Shown here: one piece after another, positions 12,356-24,955 of the stretch
Layout: every line of letters starts with the position of its first letter
Position numbering within the stretch: position 1 is the stretch's first letter
Source: Steromphala cineraria
Taxonomy: Eukaryota; Mollusca; Gastropoda; Trochida; Trochidae
Assembly: GCA_916613615.1 (NCBI GenBank)
Contig: OU744732.1
Span: forward strand, 59,781,227 to 59,845,226
Length of the DNA: 64,000 nt
Direction: 5' to 3'
Translations under genes and position numbers: made by a program
Notes under the pieces: generated by a model
What the model saw: the letters and a program-made list of their open reading frames with translations, nothing else
Told to the model about the DNA's origin: nothing
Database searches by the model: none

Positions 12356-12684
12356 AGGGGCAGTAGCATGTTTTTTGATAATTTAATATTTTAAATTTTT
12401 CACTGATAATTGTAAGTTAATGCTTAATGTTCAGTGTCAACAATTTAATTAAACACGCCAATCATTCATTCAAATAGTCAGAGGTCAAAGTATGAAGATT
12501 CACATCTATTCCATTTAATTCATTTGATGTAAGAAGAAGGGAATCGCATGGCTTAACTTTACGTTTTATTTTTGTATTATTACTGCTCTATTTAGTTTAA
12601 ATACATTGTCTTTGAAATGGAACCATTAATTTTCATTTTCCTGACATTGCCTTCGATTCCCCGAAAAAACTTGCTACTGCCCCT
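12356..12684 (+). mobile_element. TTAA-type MITE, copy 2 of 6, degenerate
   Basis: Same family and orientation as 11744-12099 but shorter and more diverged. Left end AGGGGCAGTAGCATG, right end TTGCTACTGCCCC. The flanks read TTCA on both sides instead of TTAA, from mutation or an atypical target. Confidence 0.8.
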
Positions 12685-12689
12685 TCAGT

Positions 12690-14340
12690 CTTGCTGATAT
12701 TTGAAATTGCCGCTCAACAATTTATTCTAAATATCATAACAAATAAAAAAAATTTGAATGTGGAACTTGAACGTTTAAATGTAGTTGTCACAAGCATGCA
12801 TCTATTTTTGAATACTCCATGTTTATTCAAATCTCCTTTCTTTCGATAAAGTTTGAATTTCATTTAAATAATTGACATGTGTCTGGTTTTCTAGATAGAG
12901 TTTTAAAATAATTCAGTGAAAAATAGTATTATATTTGTGACATTTTAAAGAATAAAATCGCATTTTAGATCCATGAAATCAGATGAAAAGCAAATACTCG
13001 AATTATTTGTTTATTTCCCTTAAGTAGACGTAGGACATATGCACATGGTATCACATCATTACAGAATAAACATAGAGAATAAACATAACAATACAATTCA
13101 TGAATTCATTGTTCGAATGTGGCAGCAAGATAGAGGTTATATTTAGCTATTGAAGAGTTAACAAAATACTCTTGAAGTATACACTGATTTCTTAGAGTTC
13201 TGTAAGCGTTACAAACAATTTTCAATATTACCACTCTTACATATTGTGCATATCCTTTCTTTCCTAGGTACATTAAGATAAGCAAAAAATCCTTTATTGA
13301 TAAAACCAAACCATTGTTAATAACATTAAAACATTCTTTTCGACTTTCAATTCTATTGGTTCTCCCTCTCCCCTCCCTCCCTCTCTATATCTGTACTTCT
13401 ACTGTCCTCTCTTGCTTTCTCCTTTCTTCTAGATGTTTGAAAATGTATGATTGAAATGTAATTTAAATTTCTGTCGTAATAAAAAAAACAAAAAAACAAA
13501 CAAATCCTGCGTATACTATCATCGTTTATTTCCAGCATTTCGGACTGTTCTAATCTCAGTATGCCTGGATGAACAATCACATCTGATGTAGATTTAATTG
13601 TTTGCAATGTCTTGAATGAAACTGCAATGTATCAGGCTTTGGGTATCTCACTTATAATTGGAGCGGTTAACTGTGAATACACTGTTAGGACATCTGGTGT
13701 TATAAGACACCCAAGTTTTTTCTACTTAAAATATTTTAAACAACATTACAAAAACCAAATCATTTAAAAACACTTTGAAACATCCAAATATAATGTTATT
13801 TGTTAACCAGAACTGGTGATTACGATCAGTTGTTGACTTAACTGGCAAGTTTTTCATCAGTTAAAAATAAGTTTAAATGGAAAAGAAATTGTAGCAGGAC
13901 GTAAAAGAAATTTATTTTAGCATAAAGACTTTGCATAAATCGTTAAGTTAAACAACAATTTTTTTATATTTTTACATTGTAGGATAGCCTGGTATCAAAA
14001 GCAAACATTTTAATTATGAAATTATGAAATATATAGAGGATGTCATAATCAAAAAACCGATTTTCTTAAATTTCAATTGATTTGATATATGGGTGAAAAA
14101 TGTAATACATGTATGAAGAACATCTTTTTGCCATTAGTAAAGGGGTCAATAGAGATTGCTAACTCGTTGCATTTGTCTTTACTGTCATTTATTTTTACAG
14201 TTATTGAAATACAGAATAAAACTGGTATAGACATTTGTAGGATTTTTCGTCATAAACATAATAAGATACACTGTTTAAACTTTTGAAAACTTTCCCGGGA
14301 TATGGGGGTTAGGGATATTTCTAATTATTCCACTGCAAAC
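12690..14340 (+). repeat. Array unit 1, blocks G and H
   Basis: Block G (12690-13865) matches 19671-20704, 30401-31430 and 39721-40760, the only block present four times within the array core. Block H (13866-14340) matches 40761-41425 and, more distantly, 31431-32110. The H ORF at 14089-14286 is also open at 41171-41371 but has no recognisable domain. The homology stops near TATTCCACTGCAAAC, shortly before the poly-C tract and DIRS remnant. Confidence 0.85.
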
Positions 14341-14469
14341 CAATTTCACCCTTTACACAAGTTTCTATAAGTTGCTGACCGCACAACTAATGTAAAGTAA
14401 TTTATATATATTAATTGTTTACGGTAATATGTATTTCTGAAACAGAAAGAAACTCCACACTTACGCTTT

Positions 14470-14491
14470 CCCCCCCCCCCCCCCCCCCCCC
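14470..14491 (+). repeat. Poly-C tract, 22 bases
   Basis: An uninterrupted run of C at the point where AT-rich array DNA changes to GC-rich retrotransposon DNA. The true length could differ because such runs are prone to assembly and replication slippage. Confidence 0.9.
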
Positions 14492-14535
14492 TGCCTGCCA
14501 TTCTGACTCAGGTGGTAGCAAAAATCCAGGAGACG

Positions 14536-14785
14536 AGAGTGCTACGTCTGCTCTTGGTCGCACCGATGTGGCCGTCGAGGCCCTGGTACGTCCCCCTTTG
14601 GAGGCTCTGCGCTCAGGAGCCGGTTCCCCTACCGACCAGGTGCGACCTTCTCAGGAGCAACCCGAGCAAACGGGTGCATGGGAACCCATAGGTTCTTCAT
14701 CTGCACGCTTGGGTTGTCTCCAAGACGGAATGAGGAGCGCAGCGGTCATCCACACGTAAGCTGTATGACTTTCAATTGGTTCTTT
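14536..14785 (+). pseudogene. DIRS polyprotein tail (after RNase H), decayed
   Basis: In the frame starting with GTG at 14539 the translation gives APMWPSRPWY, followed by LHLHAW and STRKLY motifs. These resemble the join between the RNase H region and the recombinase in DIRS polyproteins as I know them. At least two in-frame stops interrupt it, and a frameshift is needed to enter the recombinase. A different frame gives a 114-codon proline-rich ORF (14415-14759), an artefact of the poly-C tract. The RT domain itself is absent. Confidence 0.6.
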
Positions 14786-14786
14786 T

Positions 14787-15571
14787 ATGACCTTTTGCGA
14801 AGGGAAGGGGTTTGATGTGCGCACGATAACGGTGCCCCAGGTCGCGGATTATCTGGTCCACCTACGCACAGTGAGGGGGCTTAAGGCCTCCTCCATCAAC
14901 ACGAACCTCGCGGCCATTATGTCCGTCCTTCGCAAGAAGGATCCGGGATTGGATATCTCAGTCCAAAAGGAGATCATTAGGACATACAGAAACGTGGATG
15001 GCCGCCACAAACTGAGACCGCCAGAATGGGATCTGGCGATAGTGTTGAATAACCTCAAATCTGAGCACTACGAGCCGCTGACGGACACAACGCTGCTGCG
15101 TCTGACCATTATGACGTGTTTCTTGGTGGCAATGGGGTCAGCGGCTAGGATATCAGAGTTGCATGCTCTGCAAGCTGATTTGCTCAGGTTTGAGGTGAGA
15201 GATGGAGGTTGCCCCACTCCCAGACGAGCTCAAAGGAGATTGACAAGAGGCAGTTGGGGGTTTACCTCAGGTCTGCGGTGGTGGACGCCTACAAGGCGAC
15301 CGGTTTGCCGGCGCCGGCGCCGGCGCCGGCGCGGACCAACCCACACGAGATCAGGGCCATATCGGCGACAATGGGCCTTCACAGCAATCTGTCAGTGGCG
15401 GACATCATGGCCGGCTGCTTCTGGAAGTCGGGCTTGGTGTTCGCCAACCACTACCTGCGCGATGTCTCCACGGACGACCTGGAGGGCGTAGCCAATCTAG
15501 GGGTGCAGGTGTTTGCACAGCAGCGGACCACGGGGGCTCCCCCGGGTAGGGGGCGCAACCATCCACGATGA
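14787..15571 (+). pseudogene. Tyrosine recombinase of a DIRS-like element, frameshifted
   Basis: In life the enzyme would join circular element DNA to the genome by phosphotyrosine chemistry. Two frames carry it. The first (14787 to about 15220) has the SAM-like N-terminal part (VPQVADYLVHL) and the first catalytic arginine in AARISELHAL. The second (about 15209-15571) has HEIR (the H-x-x-R box), then CFWKSG and the tyrosine nucleophile in NHYLRDV. The spacing between the first Arg and HEIR is shorter than I expect, so an internal deletion together with a frameshift is likely. The Arg-rich tail of the first frame after about 15220 is out-of-frame reading. Codon use and GC content differ strongly from the surroundings. 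Confidence 0.75.
15307..15333 (+). repeat. GC-only hexamer repeat inside the recombinase
   Basis: About four GCCGGC-type units, self-complementary, encoding a Pro-Ala run just before HEIR. A slippage site that may relate to the nearby frameshift. Confidence 0.8.
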
Positions 15572-15838
15572 TGACGCCTCACTCGTCGAGGTGGACATCT
15601 TACACTTGTGAATAAAATTTTATTATTTTAACAGTTTATAGTGTTTTGTGGTGTTTTAATTAGGGGTCATCGACCACGAGGAGTCAGACAATGGCCAATT
15701 TAGAACGGTAGCTCGCTGGGTCGCCGATCCTCAGATCAATCTTGAAAGTTAACACTGAACGCGACGAATGCTACCCACCACCTACAGTGGTATCAGGCTA
15801 TGGTCACCTGTCGGAGGTTAGTAACTAAATAATAGTAC

Positions 15839-16135
15839 GTTTTTGATTAAACGTCATTATTTTTACTTACCGTAGACAAGTGACCGTCGTCACTCCCGCC
15901 CGCCTCCCCTCTTACGTATCCGTCGTTAATTGGGACTCCTAGGTAATGTGAATGAATCTAATTGGATGAACAGGTCACGCCACCTAGTGGGCTAATGACG
16001 GATGAATAACTCTGATTGTTCTGGGTAATGATGTTTCATTACATCAGTGGGAATGAGTCGATTACATGTTATATGGCTAACAGGCTAAGGTCACTTGTCT
16101 ACGGTAAGTAAAAATAATGACGTTTAATCAAAAAC
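15839..16135. repeat. Perfect 47-bp inverted repeat with 203-bp spacer
   Basis: The arms 15839-15885 and 16089-16135 are exact reverse complements. Each contains ACTTACC / GGTAAGT, a strong splice-donor word on one strand. The spacer is GC-richer than the array. It follows the recombinase stop by about 270 bases. It could be the inverted terminal structure of the DIRS element or a separate young MITE. Confidence 0.85.
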
Positions 16136-17288
16136 TTATTAATATAACAGAAACAATAGTATTACAGTTGTATCTATGTTATTTTATGAAATATTTACTA
16201 ATTCAAGAAAGTTTGATATTACTACAAAATGAAGATGTTATATTGTTTTATACATGTTGGACGTAAACATTTGGAATATTTGAACCTGAAACTTGATATT
16301 AGGAATTATCTATTTAATAAGAACTTTACAGTCAAGATATATAATATTTTTTTACTAAACTTGTTATTAAGTTTCATCAAGTGGAGGAGTGGTGCCTTTT
16401 GCTACTTTTGCTTTTCTAAATTTTTGTATTTCTCTGCTTTCCATACTGTCAAAAAGTTGTATTCATTAATTGTTCGAGAACGTTGTCATAGTTTGTCAAA
16501 CATCACAGCATATTCATACAGGATAAAACAATAATGAGTGTTCTCTAGGGTGATTGAAAAGACACCAACATCTTCTTTGATCTCTTGAAACGTCTAAAAA
16601 GGAAAGAATAAAATGAGTAATATAGTAACAGAGAAATAAAGAGCCGGTTTCTGTGTTTTGCCCTTGATTTCATCTATTCATTCCAATTTGTAAATATTAC
16701 AAATAACTGTTTCATACACTATAAGTACTACATTTTAAGTACAATTATCATTAATCCGTAGGAATGACTTTATTCTATTTCTGAATGATATCTGAGCTCT
16801 TTTATCTTCCAGACTCTTGAGGCAAAACGGATGAAGAAAGTTTGTTTGTCATTATGAAGCCTTGGAGCGAAGAATACACGTTGAGAACTTGCCAATCAAG
16901 TACAAAATACTCTGCATTTGTTGTCATTTACATCGCCGGGGTAAAGAACAGCAATACAGGTGCACGTAGTGTAGTTAAGGTTGTGTCCCATATCTATTGA
17001 ATAAAATGAGATTCAAATTAAGGAACACAATTAATATATAAAAAATACGCCAGTTTTTTTGGTTCGTGAAGTCATACATAGATTAAAGAATCTGGAACCC
17101 TAAAGTGATGAAAATATCTACATGGATTCATCAAAGGCTACACCTTTTGGGCTCATTGACTATTTCACAAATCCACAACGTTTTATGCATTCTTTAGTGC
17201 AAATTCAATATTTCATTTCCAAAGTTGAATCGAAAAACATTTGATTGATTGTAACATGTATCTTATTGTAATATCATGCAAGCAACTA
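16136..17288. other. No recognised gene
   Basis: AT-rich sequence without a paralog that I could find. A 101-codon plus-strand ORF (16229-16534) is rich in Phe, Leu, Tyr and Lys, as expected from AT-rich DNA. I see no splice context or domain and do not call it. Confidence 0.5.
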
Positions 17289-17297
17289 CTCTCTCTC

Positions 17298-17352
<55 letters not shown>

Positions 17353-17357
17353 CCCCC

Positions 17358-17391
<34 letters not shown>

Positions 17392-17392
17392 A
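17289..17392 (+). repeat. (CT)n microsatellite, about 100 bp
   Basis: Nearly pure CT dinucleotides with short C-rich interruptions. It generates Ser/Leu and Arg/Glu repeat ORFs on the two strands that are not genes. Confidence 0.95.
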
Positions 17393-17624
17393 TGCAATTA
17401 ATCTTCAATTTTATCTTCAAAAGGGTAAAGTCCTTTATCGACGAACAATCAACAAAAATATGTGTACAAAATGTAAGACTGACTGTTTTAGTCATTTGAC
17501 TCAAGGATTATATTTTATTTGCAAAGCAATTCTTCAAAAATAACGCAACTATATGCTGATTATTTGAAATAGTACTAATCTCACAGTCACTGCCTTATGC
17601 ACAGTTTGTGTATGGAATTTTACT

Positions 17625-20600
17625 TCTACATACATTCATTCATTAAGGTAAGAAAATATATTTAACACAGCCCTTGGGAGTTGACAAATATGTACTTGAT
17701 ATGGACTCTGGTAATTCCAATATAAATGTTGCGGCGGAGGATGCTACAATGAGAACATTCAATTATTACAATTTATGCCAAATTTGGTTTTTACAAGGAT
17801 AGGTAGATTTGAATAACACTTTTATCTAAACATAATTATATTTGGAATAAGTTATATTATAATCGTTATTCCAAGGATATGATAGTTTGTTTCTTTGTCA
17901 CAACTGAAGCTTCTGAATGTAGTTCTGTAATTTATGTATTGCATCTGCGTGAAAATATTGTTTATGAGGCAATGAAAATTCATGCAACTGTTTTTTTCTC
18001 TTAGTGTCATCTTTGACAGCTATTTAACCCTTAAAAATCATAATGATTGAACAGATTTTATTTTATATACAACAAATGAAATGTCAAAATAATTTGAACA
18101 TGCACAATGAGTTCATATGACAAAATGAGGATTATTGTTATCCCACATTTTAGCATAGCATGCCATACTTATATCAAATAATCAAATATAAATCAAAAGG
18201 TTTCAGAGAATTAATATCATAAGTAAACTTATAAAAAAAGATGAAGGGACAGAGATTCAAATGGTCATGTTAGGAATTAAAAAAGGACCTTTAGGGTTTT
18301 CAGTTAGAGAATTCTCACACATGTTGCCCAACACCGATAAAAGAGGTTATTTGATTTTAATTTGGCCTTCAGCTTAAACTGGAAAGCCAACAAGAACTTA
18401 AAATTGATCTGTGAAAAGAAATCTGATGGACAGTTGCCTTCGGTTACATTGTGTGTCAAGTGTGTTTCAACACTGTGTAACCAGGTCCTGTATTTGATTC
18501 AATCTTCTTTTTTAAAGTTTATGGGTAGAATATTCTATTAAATTTTACAAAAATATATCATCTTTAGGTGTCATTAACTTAGCAACATGTATATCTGTTA
18601 AATAACCTAATATACAGAATAATATTATGCAATCAATATTGAATATATGATTTAAAAACTGGATCATCTGGAGATTAATGTTTACATACATTGTAGCTAT
18701 GATAAAGAGAGAATGAGACCCATCAGTTTTGATGTACGGTGGGGTACGACGCAGAGCTGTGACTTAATGAGGATTATAATTAATTCCATTTTTTCCAAAC
18801 CAAGTAGTAGAGCTACTACTCAAATTTCTCCAAAAAAGCAAATCATGTTTGTAGTCGATGTGTAAACTTTGTTTTCTAAACCAGCTTGTATTCATAAACA
18901 TATTGTTATGTCAATTATTGTAAACTCTCGTTTTAGATAGATGGTTTTAGTGTTATTGTAGAAAGGTCACAGAGATAACACAGTGACAATGTGGTTGTTG
19001 AGGTCGTTGTTGGTCCAAGTTATAGGATACAAATTATGACTTAACTATGACAAAAATATAGAAACATCAACATTATTCACCACGTGTACATGTATATAAC
19101 CTTCAATTTCGTCTTTAAATATAGATAGATTACAGTAACATATTTGATATTTTGACCATTATCAAATGATATAACTTATGATTCATAGAACTAACTACAC
19201 AATAATTTAGGGCGACAAATCCTGCCATGATCATAAAACACAAAAAAGATTTGTGAATTTAATTGATAACAAAATATTGACGTGAGAAAAATAATAATCG
19301 CTAATTCTAATGATTAACGCATTTCTATCAAAAAATTGAAATGACTGAAAGTAATTTGAGATAAACAGAAATTAGTGTAGTATATGTTTTTTAATATTTG
19401 AATCAATTATAATGTAGGTGTCACACTGTCACACTTGAAAGTAACTTTTGTTTGGTCTCTTGGACGTGTGGTCTCTTAAAACGTCTATCTGAAATGATAA
19501 ATAATTGTACATATTATTGAGAATCATTCTGATGCAGTGTCCTTAAGGAATGAAATTGAATGAAATCTATTAATGTCTATAGATATTTTGATAATGGCAA
19601 AACCTTTTTTGCGTTAAACAGAAAAACTACTTTATGTCATGAATCTTTGCTCTGATAGTGTCAAATATCAGTCTTGCTGATATATAAAAGCCTTGCTCGA
19701 CAGTTTATTCTAAATATCATATATTTTTTATAAAATGAATGTGAAACTAACTTTTAAATGAAATTTTCACAAGCATGCATCTATTTTCGAATACTTCATG
19801 TTTATTGGAATTTCCTTTCTTTCGATAAAGTTGAGTTTCATTTGCATAATTGACATGTGCCAGGTTTTCTAGATAGAGTATAAAAAATAATTCAGTGAAA
19901 ACTATATATGTGGGACATTTTAAAGAATGAATTCTCTTTTCATATCCATGAAAACAGATTATAAGCAATGAGTCGAATTACATGTTTATTTCCTTTAGGT
20001 GCATGTAGGACATCGGCAGATGGTTCATATATTGTTCCACAAATTTGCAATAATTCGTTGCATAGAGAACATGGCAATACCTTTCATCAATTTTTTGTTC
20101 AAACGTGGCAGCAAGAGGTTGTATTTAGGAATTGAATGTTTAACAAAGTACTCTTGAGTAATACACTGTTTTCTAAGATTTCTTTAAGTGTTACAAACAA
20201 ACAAAAATGACATTAATTTAAAAATTAACCACTCTTTCATGATCCTGATTCCTAGGATCATTAAGATAAGCAAATAATCCTGCATTTGTCATTCTTGTTT
20301 ATTTCAAGGATTTCAAACTGTTCTAATCTCATTATTGCCTGGATGAACACTGACATCTGATGTAGCTTTCATTGTTTACATTGTCTGGAATGAAACTGAC
20401 CATGCAATGTATCAGGCTTTTGGTATCTCACTTATCATTGGAGCAGTCTGAGCGAAAGTCTCAAGTACCATGATAATTAGGAAGTTAACTGTGAATACTC
20501 AAATTATCTTTACGGACATGTGGTGTTATGATCACCATCAATTGAGTTAATCTATATAAAAAACTATAAACAAAATTTTAACAATCCCCATCGTTGCAAA

Positions 20601-20704
20601 AAATCTTTAAAACATTAATAGAATGGTTTGAACAGGATTGGTGATAACGCTCATTTATTTACTTTCTAGAACAAATTTCATCAGTCACTATCTGACTTTA
20701 AAGT
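17625..20704 (+). repeat. Array unit 2, blocks F and G
   Basis: Block F (17625-19670) matches 37790-39720, and part of it (about 18222-18670) is present as an inverted copy at 29969-30400. Block G (19671-20704) is the second G copy within 8 kb, which shows that 3.5-23.5 kb is two units fused after deletions rather than one long unit. Confidence 0.85.
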
Positions 20705-23559
20705 TTAAAATGGTGAGAATATTGAGATGAAAGGCAAGGAAATTGATTCCTCAATTGTCGTACATTAACCTCTACACTCGGATAAATAAAATGATAAATG
20801 GCAGAAATAAATTTGAATGTGCAAGATTAACGGCGTTGAAAAGCTTTTGATTTGTTGAGTTATTCAAATACCAACTCCTTAAGTTTATACACATCCTCTA
20901 ATTTACGATTAAGGTTAAATAACAATACTGAAAGCGCCATATGATGAAGTCATAAATTCCTTCTAATATTTGCTCAGGAAATGCTTCTCACTGTGTTTAA
21001 CTGTTTGTCTTTCTCTATAAAAATTGAGATTCTGAAAAGTAAAGTCACTTTTATGCTTTTTTAATTTCTTTTTATTTCTGACACTTGTGTTGCATTTTTT
21101 GTACTTTGTACTGTAACTTTTTAGAAATTGATGAAGGTTACCGACTATTTTTTTCTTATTCATCCAACTAATATGTATACCTAGTGGTGATCTTTCATGA
21201 AAACAATCGAATTTTCCTTTCAATTTCAAGACAGAACCAACACAGATAGATAAACAGCCACTGTAAGCCAAAAAGCACTGAAATGATTCTAAACACTTAT
21301 CTAAGGCAATCGTTTTACTAGTAAACAACACACCTATCAAGTGGTGTGAATGTCAAATACAAAGTTGTTAATGAACCAACTTTGCAGGGCTAATGGTATT
21401 AACTCTTGACAGTTTTATATGGATGCTTCCATTATGAATAGATGAACAACACTAGCAGAAGCCAACAAAGCAGTAACAATGATAGTTGGTTTGGATTTAC
21501 AGAAAGGCTGGAAGGGTTAGAGCATGGTTTCCAAACACAAAGTGAAATGATTGATCGACGAAGGTCAAGTGCGTATCTGTGCTGTATTCTTTTATGTGAA
21601 TCACTTCTAGCAGGACTATAAGTTGACAGTATCTATTAAAGATATTTAAAATGATTTTAATTGTTGTTGTCAGGCAACCAATCTTTTATTTTCACTCCTT
21701 CTAGAACATGTTAATCAACGTGTTCTATATGAAACTAAATGGACTTATGGTTTTCTTGAAAATCGAAAGACCAAAGTTTAACTAAATGCTATAATTGAAG
21801 ACAATATACAGTAAGAGAAATATCAGAAACAATAAAAACTATGGTAAATTAGGTTTTTGAGGAAAGGAAATTGCAAAGTCATACAAATTTTGAAAGACTG
21901 AACCATGTCATTTCTTCAATATTGCTATTGTAGATAGAAACATATATGATGATAAGATTGTACATTTACTATACTACGTTACATTTATTTTGTAGCCTAC
22001 ATGGGAATATGTCAAGTAACAGTAACTTCGACTTAAACGATAGTTTATCATTGCAAACAGGATTAAAAAAATGTTGTTATCAATACGTAGATGTCTATTA
22101 GAGATTGAAGCTTTGTCCGAGTTTGAAATGATTATTAATATTCTAACCCTTAGTCGCAGTTTTTAAAATTTTTATTTCATTTTTTTTTGGTTTTTAAGAT
22201 AATGTTACCTCAAATATAGTATTAATTAGTATTACTCGAGGGTCATTTCTCAAAATCAATATAGAAATCTGTCACTTAATTTTTGTCAAACTACAGATGA
22301 TTTCCTTTGTAAGATAGAATGACATATTGATGACATCACCTTTTACCTTTATACAGAAATAGTTTATCAATTTATTATTGCAAGAACACGTTTTATCAAC
22401 AACATTATGTTTCGTGTCGCAACAACACTCTAAGAACTCTAAACAGGCAAAGATGTGTTTCAATGCATAATTAAATGTTCAAATACACAATCTGATTTAT
22501 AAAAGCTCAAAAGGAATGTTTTCAGTAAAAAGAATAATTGAATTGTTGCTTATCTCCTGCAATTTCAGTTCATTTTCATTCATCATTGTCTTCATTGGTT
22601 TAATGTTTCTGTCCTTGTTATCTATTTTTTCCCTTAACTAATTGGAAAACACAAGAAATATACAAAAAAAAGGAAATGAATTTCTCTGATAGTGTTTCAC
22701 AATGTTAAATTAATGTTTCTTGAATCTAATAAACTCTTTTACGCAATAAATTGCTTTATTGCATTTACGTTAAAGATGCTTTCTCAATCATGTTTCCATA
22801 TTTATTTTGATTATTTAGATAAACTCAGATGTTTCCGAAATCGAAATAAACCATGAAACCACATGTGAATTTATTGTCATGTTGTTATTACAAAAAACAT
22901 ATCAATGTGTATCATTTAGCATGTTTATAAATTCAAACACTTTTAAGTTTCTCAAAAGCTCAATTATTTGCTTTGCTGTAAATAGGTGGAGAATGTATTT
23001 ATCACTTTCTAATGTTAATGTGACTGTATGAAACTGTCAATATATTTCATTTTATAAAAGTACTGCCTGACCTTGCGATGCACATCATCAGTCATCATAC
23101 ATGTATAAAAAATTTAATCCAACGTTATGCGTCTTCCTCAAATTCCTTCTGCATGACACCATACTGTAAAGCCAGCAGTGAACTGCTTTGTTTATTTTTT
23201 TGAACGAATTTTCGAACCAATAGCAAAAACAGAATAAACGGAATAAATAAATTATTTTTCTCTCATTATGTATCAGCAACTACTTCTCTCAAAATAGGCA
23301 TGGATGTGTCTACAAAATCATTAATTGAAAAAAATGAATTTTGAAAAATGAATAGGAAACGTCAATGCCTGTACCAGTAAAATATAAGAGCCATTTTTTT
23401 AGTTCAATGGTTTTCATACCCTCGATCACATCTAATTGTGTATTTCTTTAAAGATCAATCAAATGTTTTCCACGGAAAATCTTGATAAGCAAATGTGACT
23501 CCAGTTGTGTCATCAATTGTGTAACTTTTTAAAATACGATTATTTGTATAGCTCTTCCA
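20705..23559 (+). repeat. Array unit 2, blocks J, K and L
   Basis: J at 20705-21160, K at about 21220-22200 and L at about 22200-23559, with paralogs in units 0, 3 and 4. Block I is missing between G and J. The 125-codon minus-strand ORF at 20963-21340 is interrupted by indels in the other units and is rejected as a gene. Confidence 0.8.
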
Positions 23560-24591
23560 TTTCAAACTTAAATTGACATTGCATAAATGATTTGTGTCAA
23601 ACGCATGTTATGGCACATTTCAACCAGGTAAATTCAAGTTCAATCCTCAGTTCAAGATCAGTTCAAACTGCAATGAGATGTTTTAAACTCTTTATCAAAC
23701 GCCACTACTGTTGTCTATTGCTCTTGAGTGTTCTTCATGTCAAGGCAGACACAGGAAATAATCTAATGTCCCACTTCTGTCAAACGAGTGACTTTCCATG
23801 CTAACATTTAATTTCCTCACATGATAATCGATGAATAGATGTCTGTTTAGATCGATAACCGTATGTTTACCAACCTTATCGACTGTTTGTCAGTCTGCAG
23901 AGTTGTGCTCATCGTTTACTCTCGTTCAACCGAATACTAGCTGCCAAGTTTCCCAACCCTGGAATCTGTCAGACTTAATACATATCATTCATGTGTACTT
24001 CTATAGACTACAGATCATTTAATAAACACAGATGAGATGTGATGTCATATCATACGTTTCTTAGATATGTAAGTATAAATAAAATATCATCTGTTTTAGT
24101 GTCAGTAGTAGCCCGGGATATCACACTGAACGTGCTTCACTCACTGGTACATACATCACTGACGTTTCTCTCATGTTATCTGTCTGATTTCCGTTATTTG
24201 CCCTGTGGAATTGCTCCATCACCGATCACACAACTGGTAAAACCATGACATACTGTCCACATTAAGCTTTTAATTACAGACGATTAGTTGAATCTGTGTT
24301 TTTACGAACCTTCTCAACAGTACCAATTACAGAAAGGTTCAATCTATACAATGTTTACTGTCCTGATTGAGAAAGCTTGTTTAAGATAGAAACTGGGCTT
24401 ATGGGAACGGGTCTTTGGTTGTATACATATTCCGAGAGAATATCTCTTGTTAGATATGAATGCGATCAAACCCTAGGACATTTTTCTAGAGGAAATAGGA
24501 AGTTGACTTTGTGAATTTAGTATCTATGATTGCTCTCATTCATTTATGTTTTTAACCGAAACAAGTTTATTTCTCTCTATGTCATGACCTT
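23560..24591 (+). repeat. Array unit 3, block A and first part of block B
   Basis: Block A (23560-24380) carries the second copy of both short ORFs (23831-24022 and 24039-24248). Block B starts at 24381 and is interrupted at 24592 by a TTAA MITE. Confidence 0.85.
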
Positions 24592-24595
24592 TTAA

Positions 24596-24951
24596 AGGGG
24601 CAGTAGCACGTTTTTAGGGGGAATATAAGGTGATGTCAGGAAAATGAAAATAAATGGTTCCAAATGAAAGACAATGTATTTCAACTAAATGGAGCAGTAA
24701 TAATTCAAATATATAACGTAAGGTTCAGCCATGCGATTCCTTTTTCTTACAAAAATGAATTAAAGGTGTTCACACAAAAATGGCCGCCAATGGATTTTAT
24801 GTAAATCCTCATACTTTGTCCTCTGATTATGGTTGATTGGCTTGTGTAATGTGATTGTTGACACTGTCAATATAATACATTAGGCATTTACTTACCATTA
24901 TAAGTGCAATTTTTAAAATACAAAATTATCAAAAAACGTGCTACTGCCGCT
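24596..24951 (-). mobile_element. TTAA-flanked MITE, copy 3 of 6, with proven empty site
   Basis: A 356-bp element, inverted relative to the copy at 11744, with TTAA at 24592-24595 and 24952-24955. Units 0, 1 and 5 read CCTTTTAAACATAA at this place, so one TTAA became two around the insert. It therefore inserted after this unit separated from the others. Right terminus has one change (GCCGCT for GCCCCT). Confidence 0.95.
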
Positions 24952-24955
24952 TTAA

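Larger units (their letters stand above)
14492..16135 (+). mobile_element. DIRS-type (tyrosine recombinase) retrotransposon remnant, 5' truncated
   Basis: A GC-rich island inside AT-rich DNA. It carries, in order, the decayed end of a DIRS-type RT/RNase H polyprotein, a broken tyrosine recombinase, and then non-coding sequence with a perfect 47-bp inverted repeat (15839-15885 with 16089-16135). DIRS elements encode RT, RNase H and a tyrosine recombinase in place of an integrase. The whole front half is missing. Whether the inverted repeat is the element's own terminus or a separate MITE is unresolved, so the right edge is uncertain. Confidence 0.7.

Noticed and set aside
14415..14759. 114-codon proline-rich ORF
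   Set aside because: It reads through the poly-C tract in a frame different from the DIRS polyprotein remnant.
16229..16534. 101-codon ORF
   Set aside because: AT-driven composition, no paralog, domain or splice context.
17286..17543. Ser/Leu and Arg/Glu repeat ORFs
   Set aside because: Translation of the (CT)n microsatellite.
20963..21340. 125-codon minus-strand ORF in blocks J/K
   Set aside because: Lys/Phe/Ser-rich as expected from AT-rich DNA, and the paralogous blocks in units 0, 3 and 4 have indels or stops in this frame.
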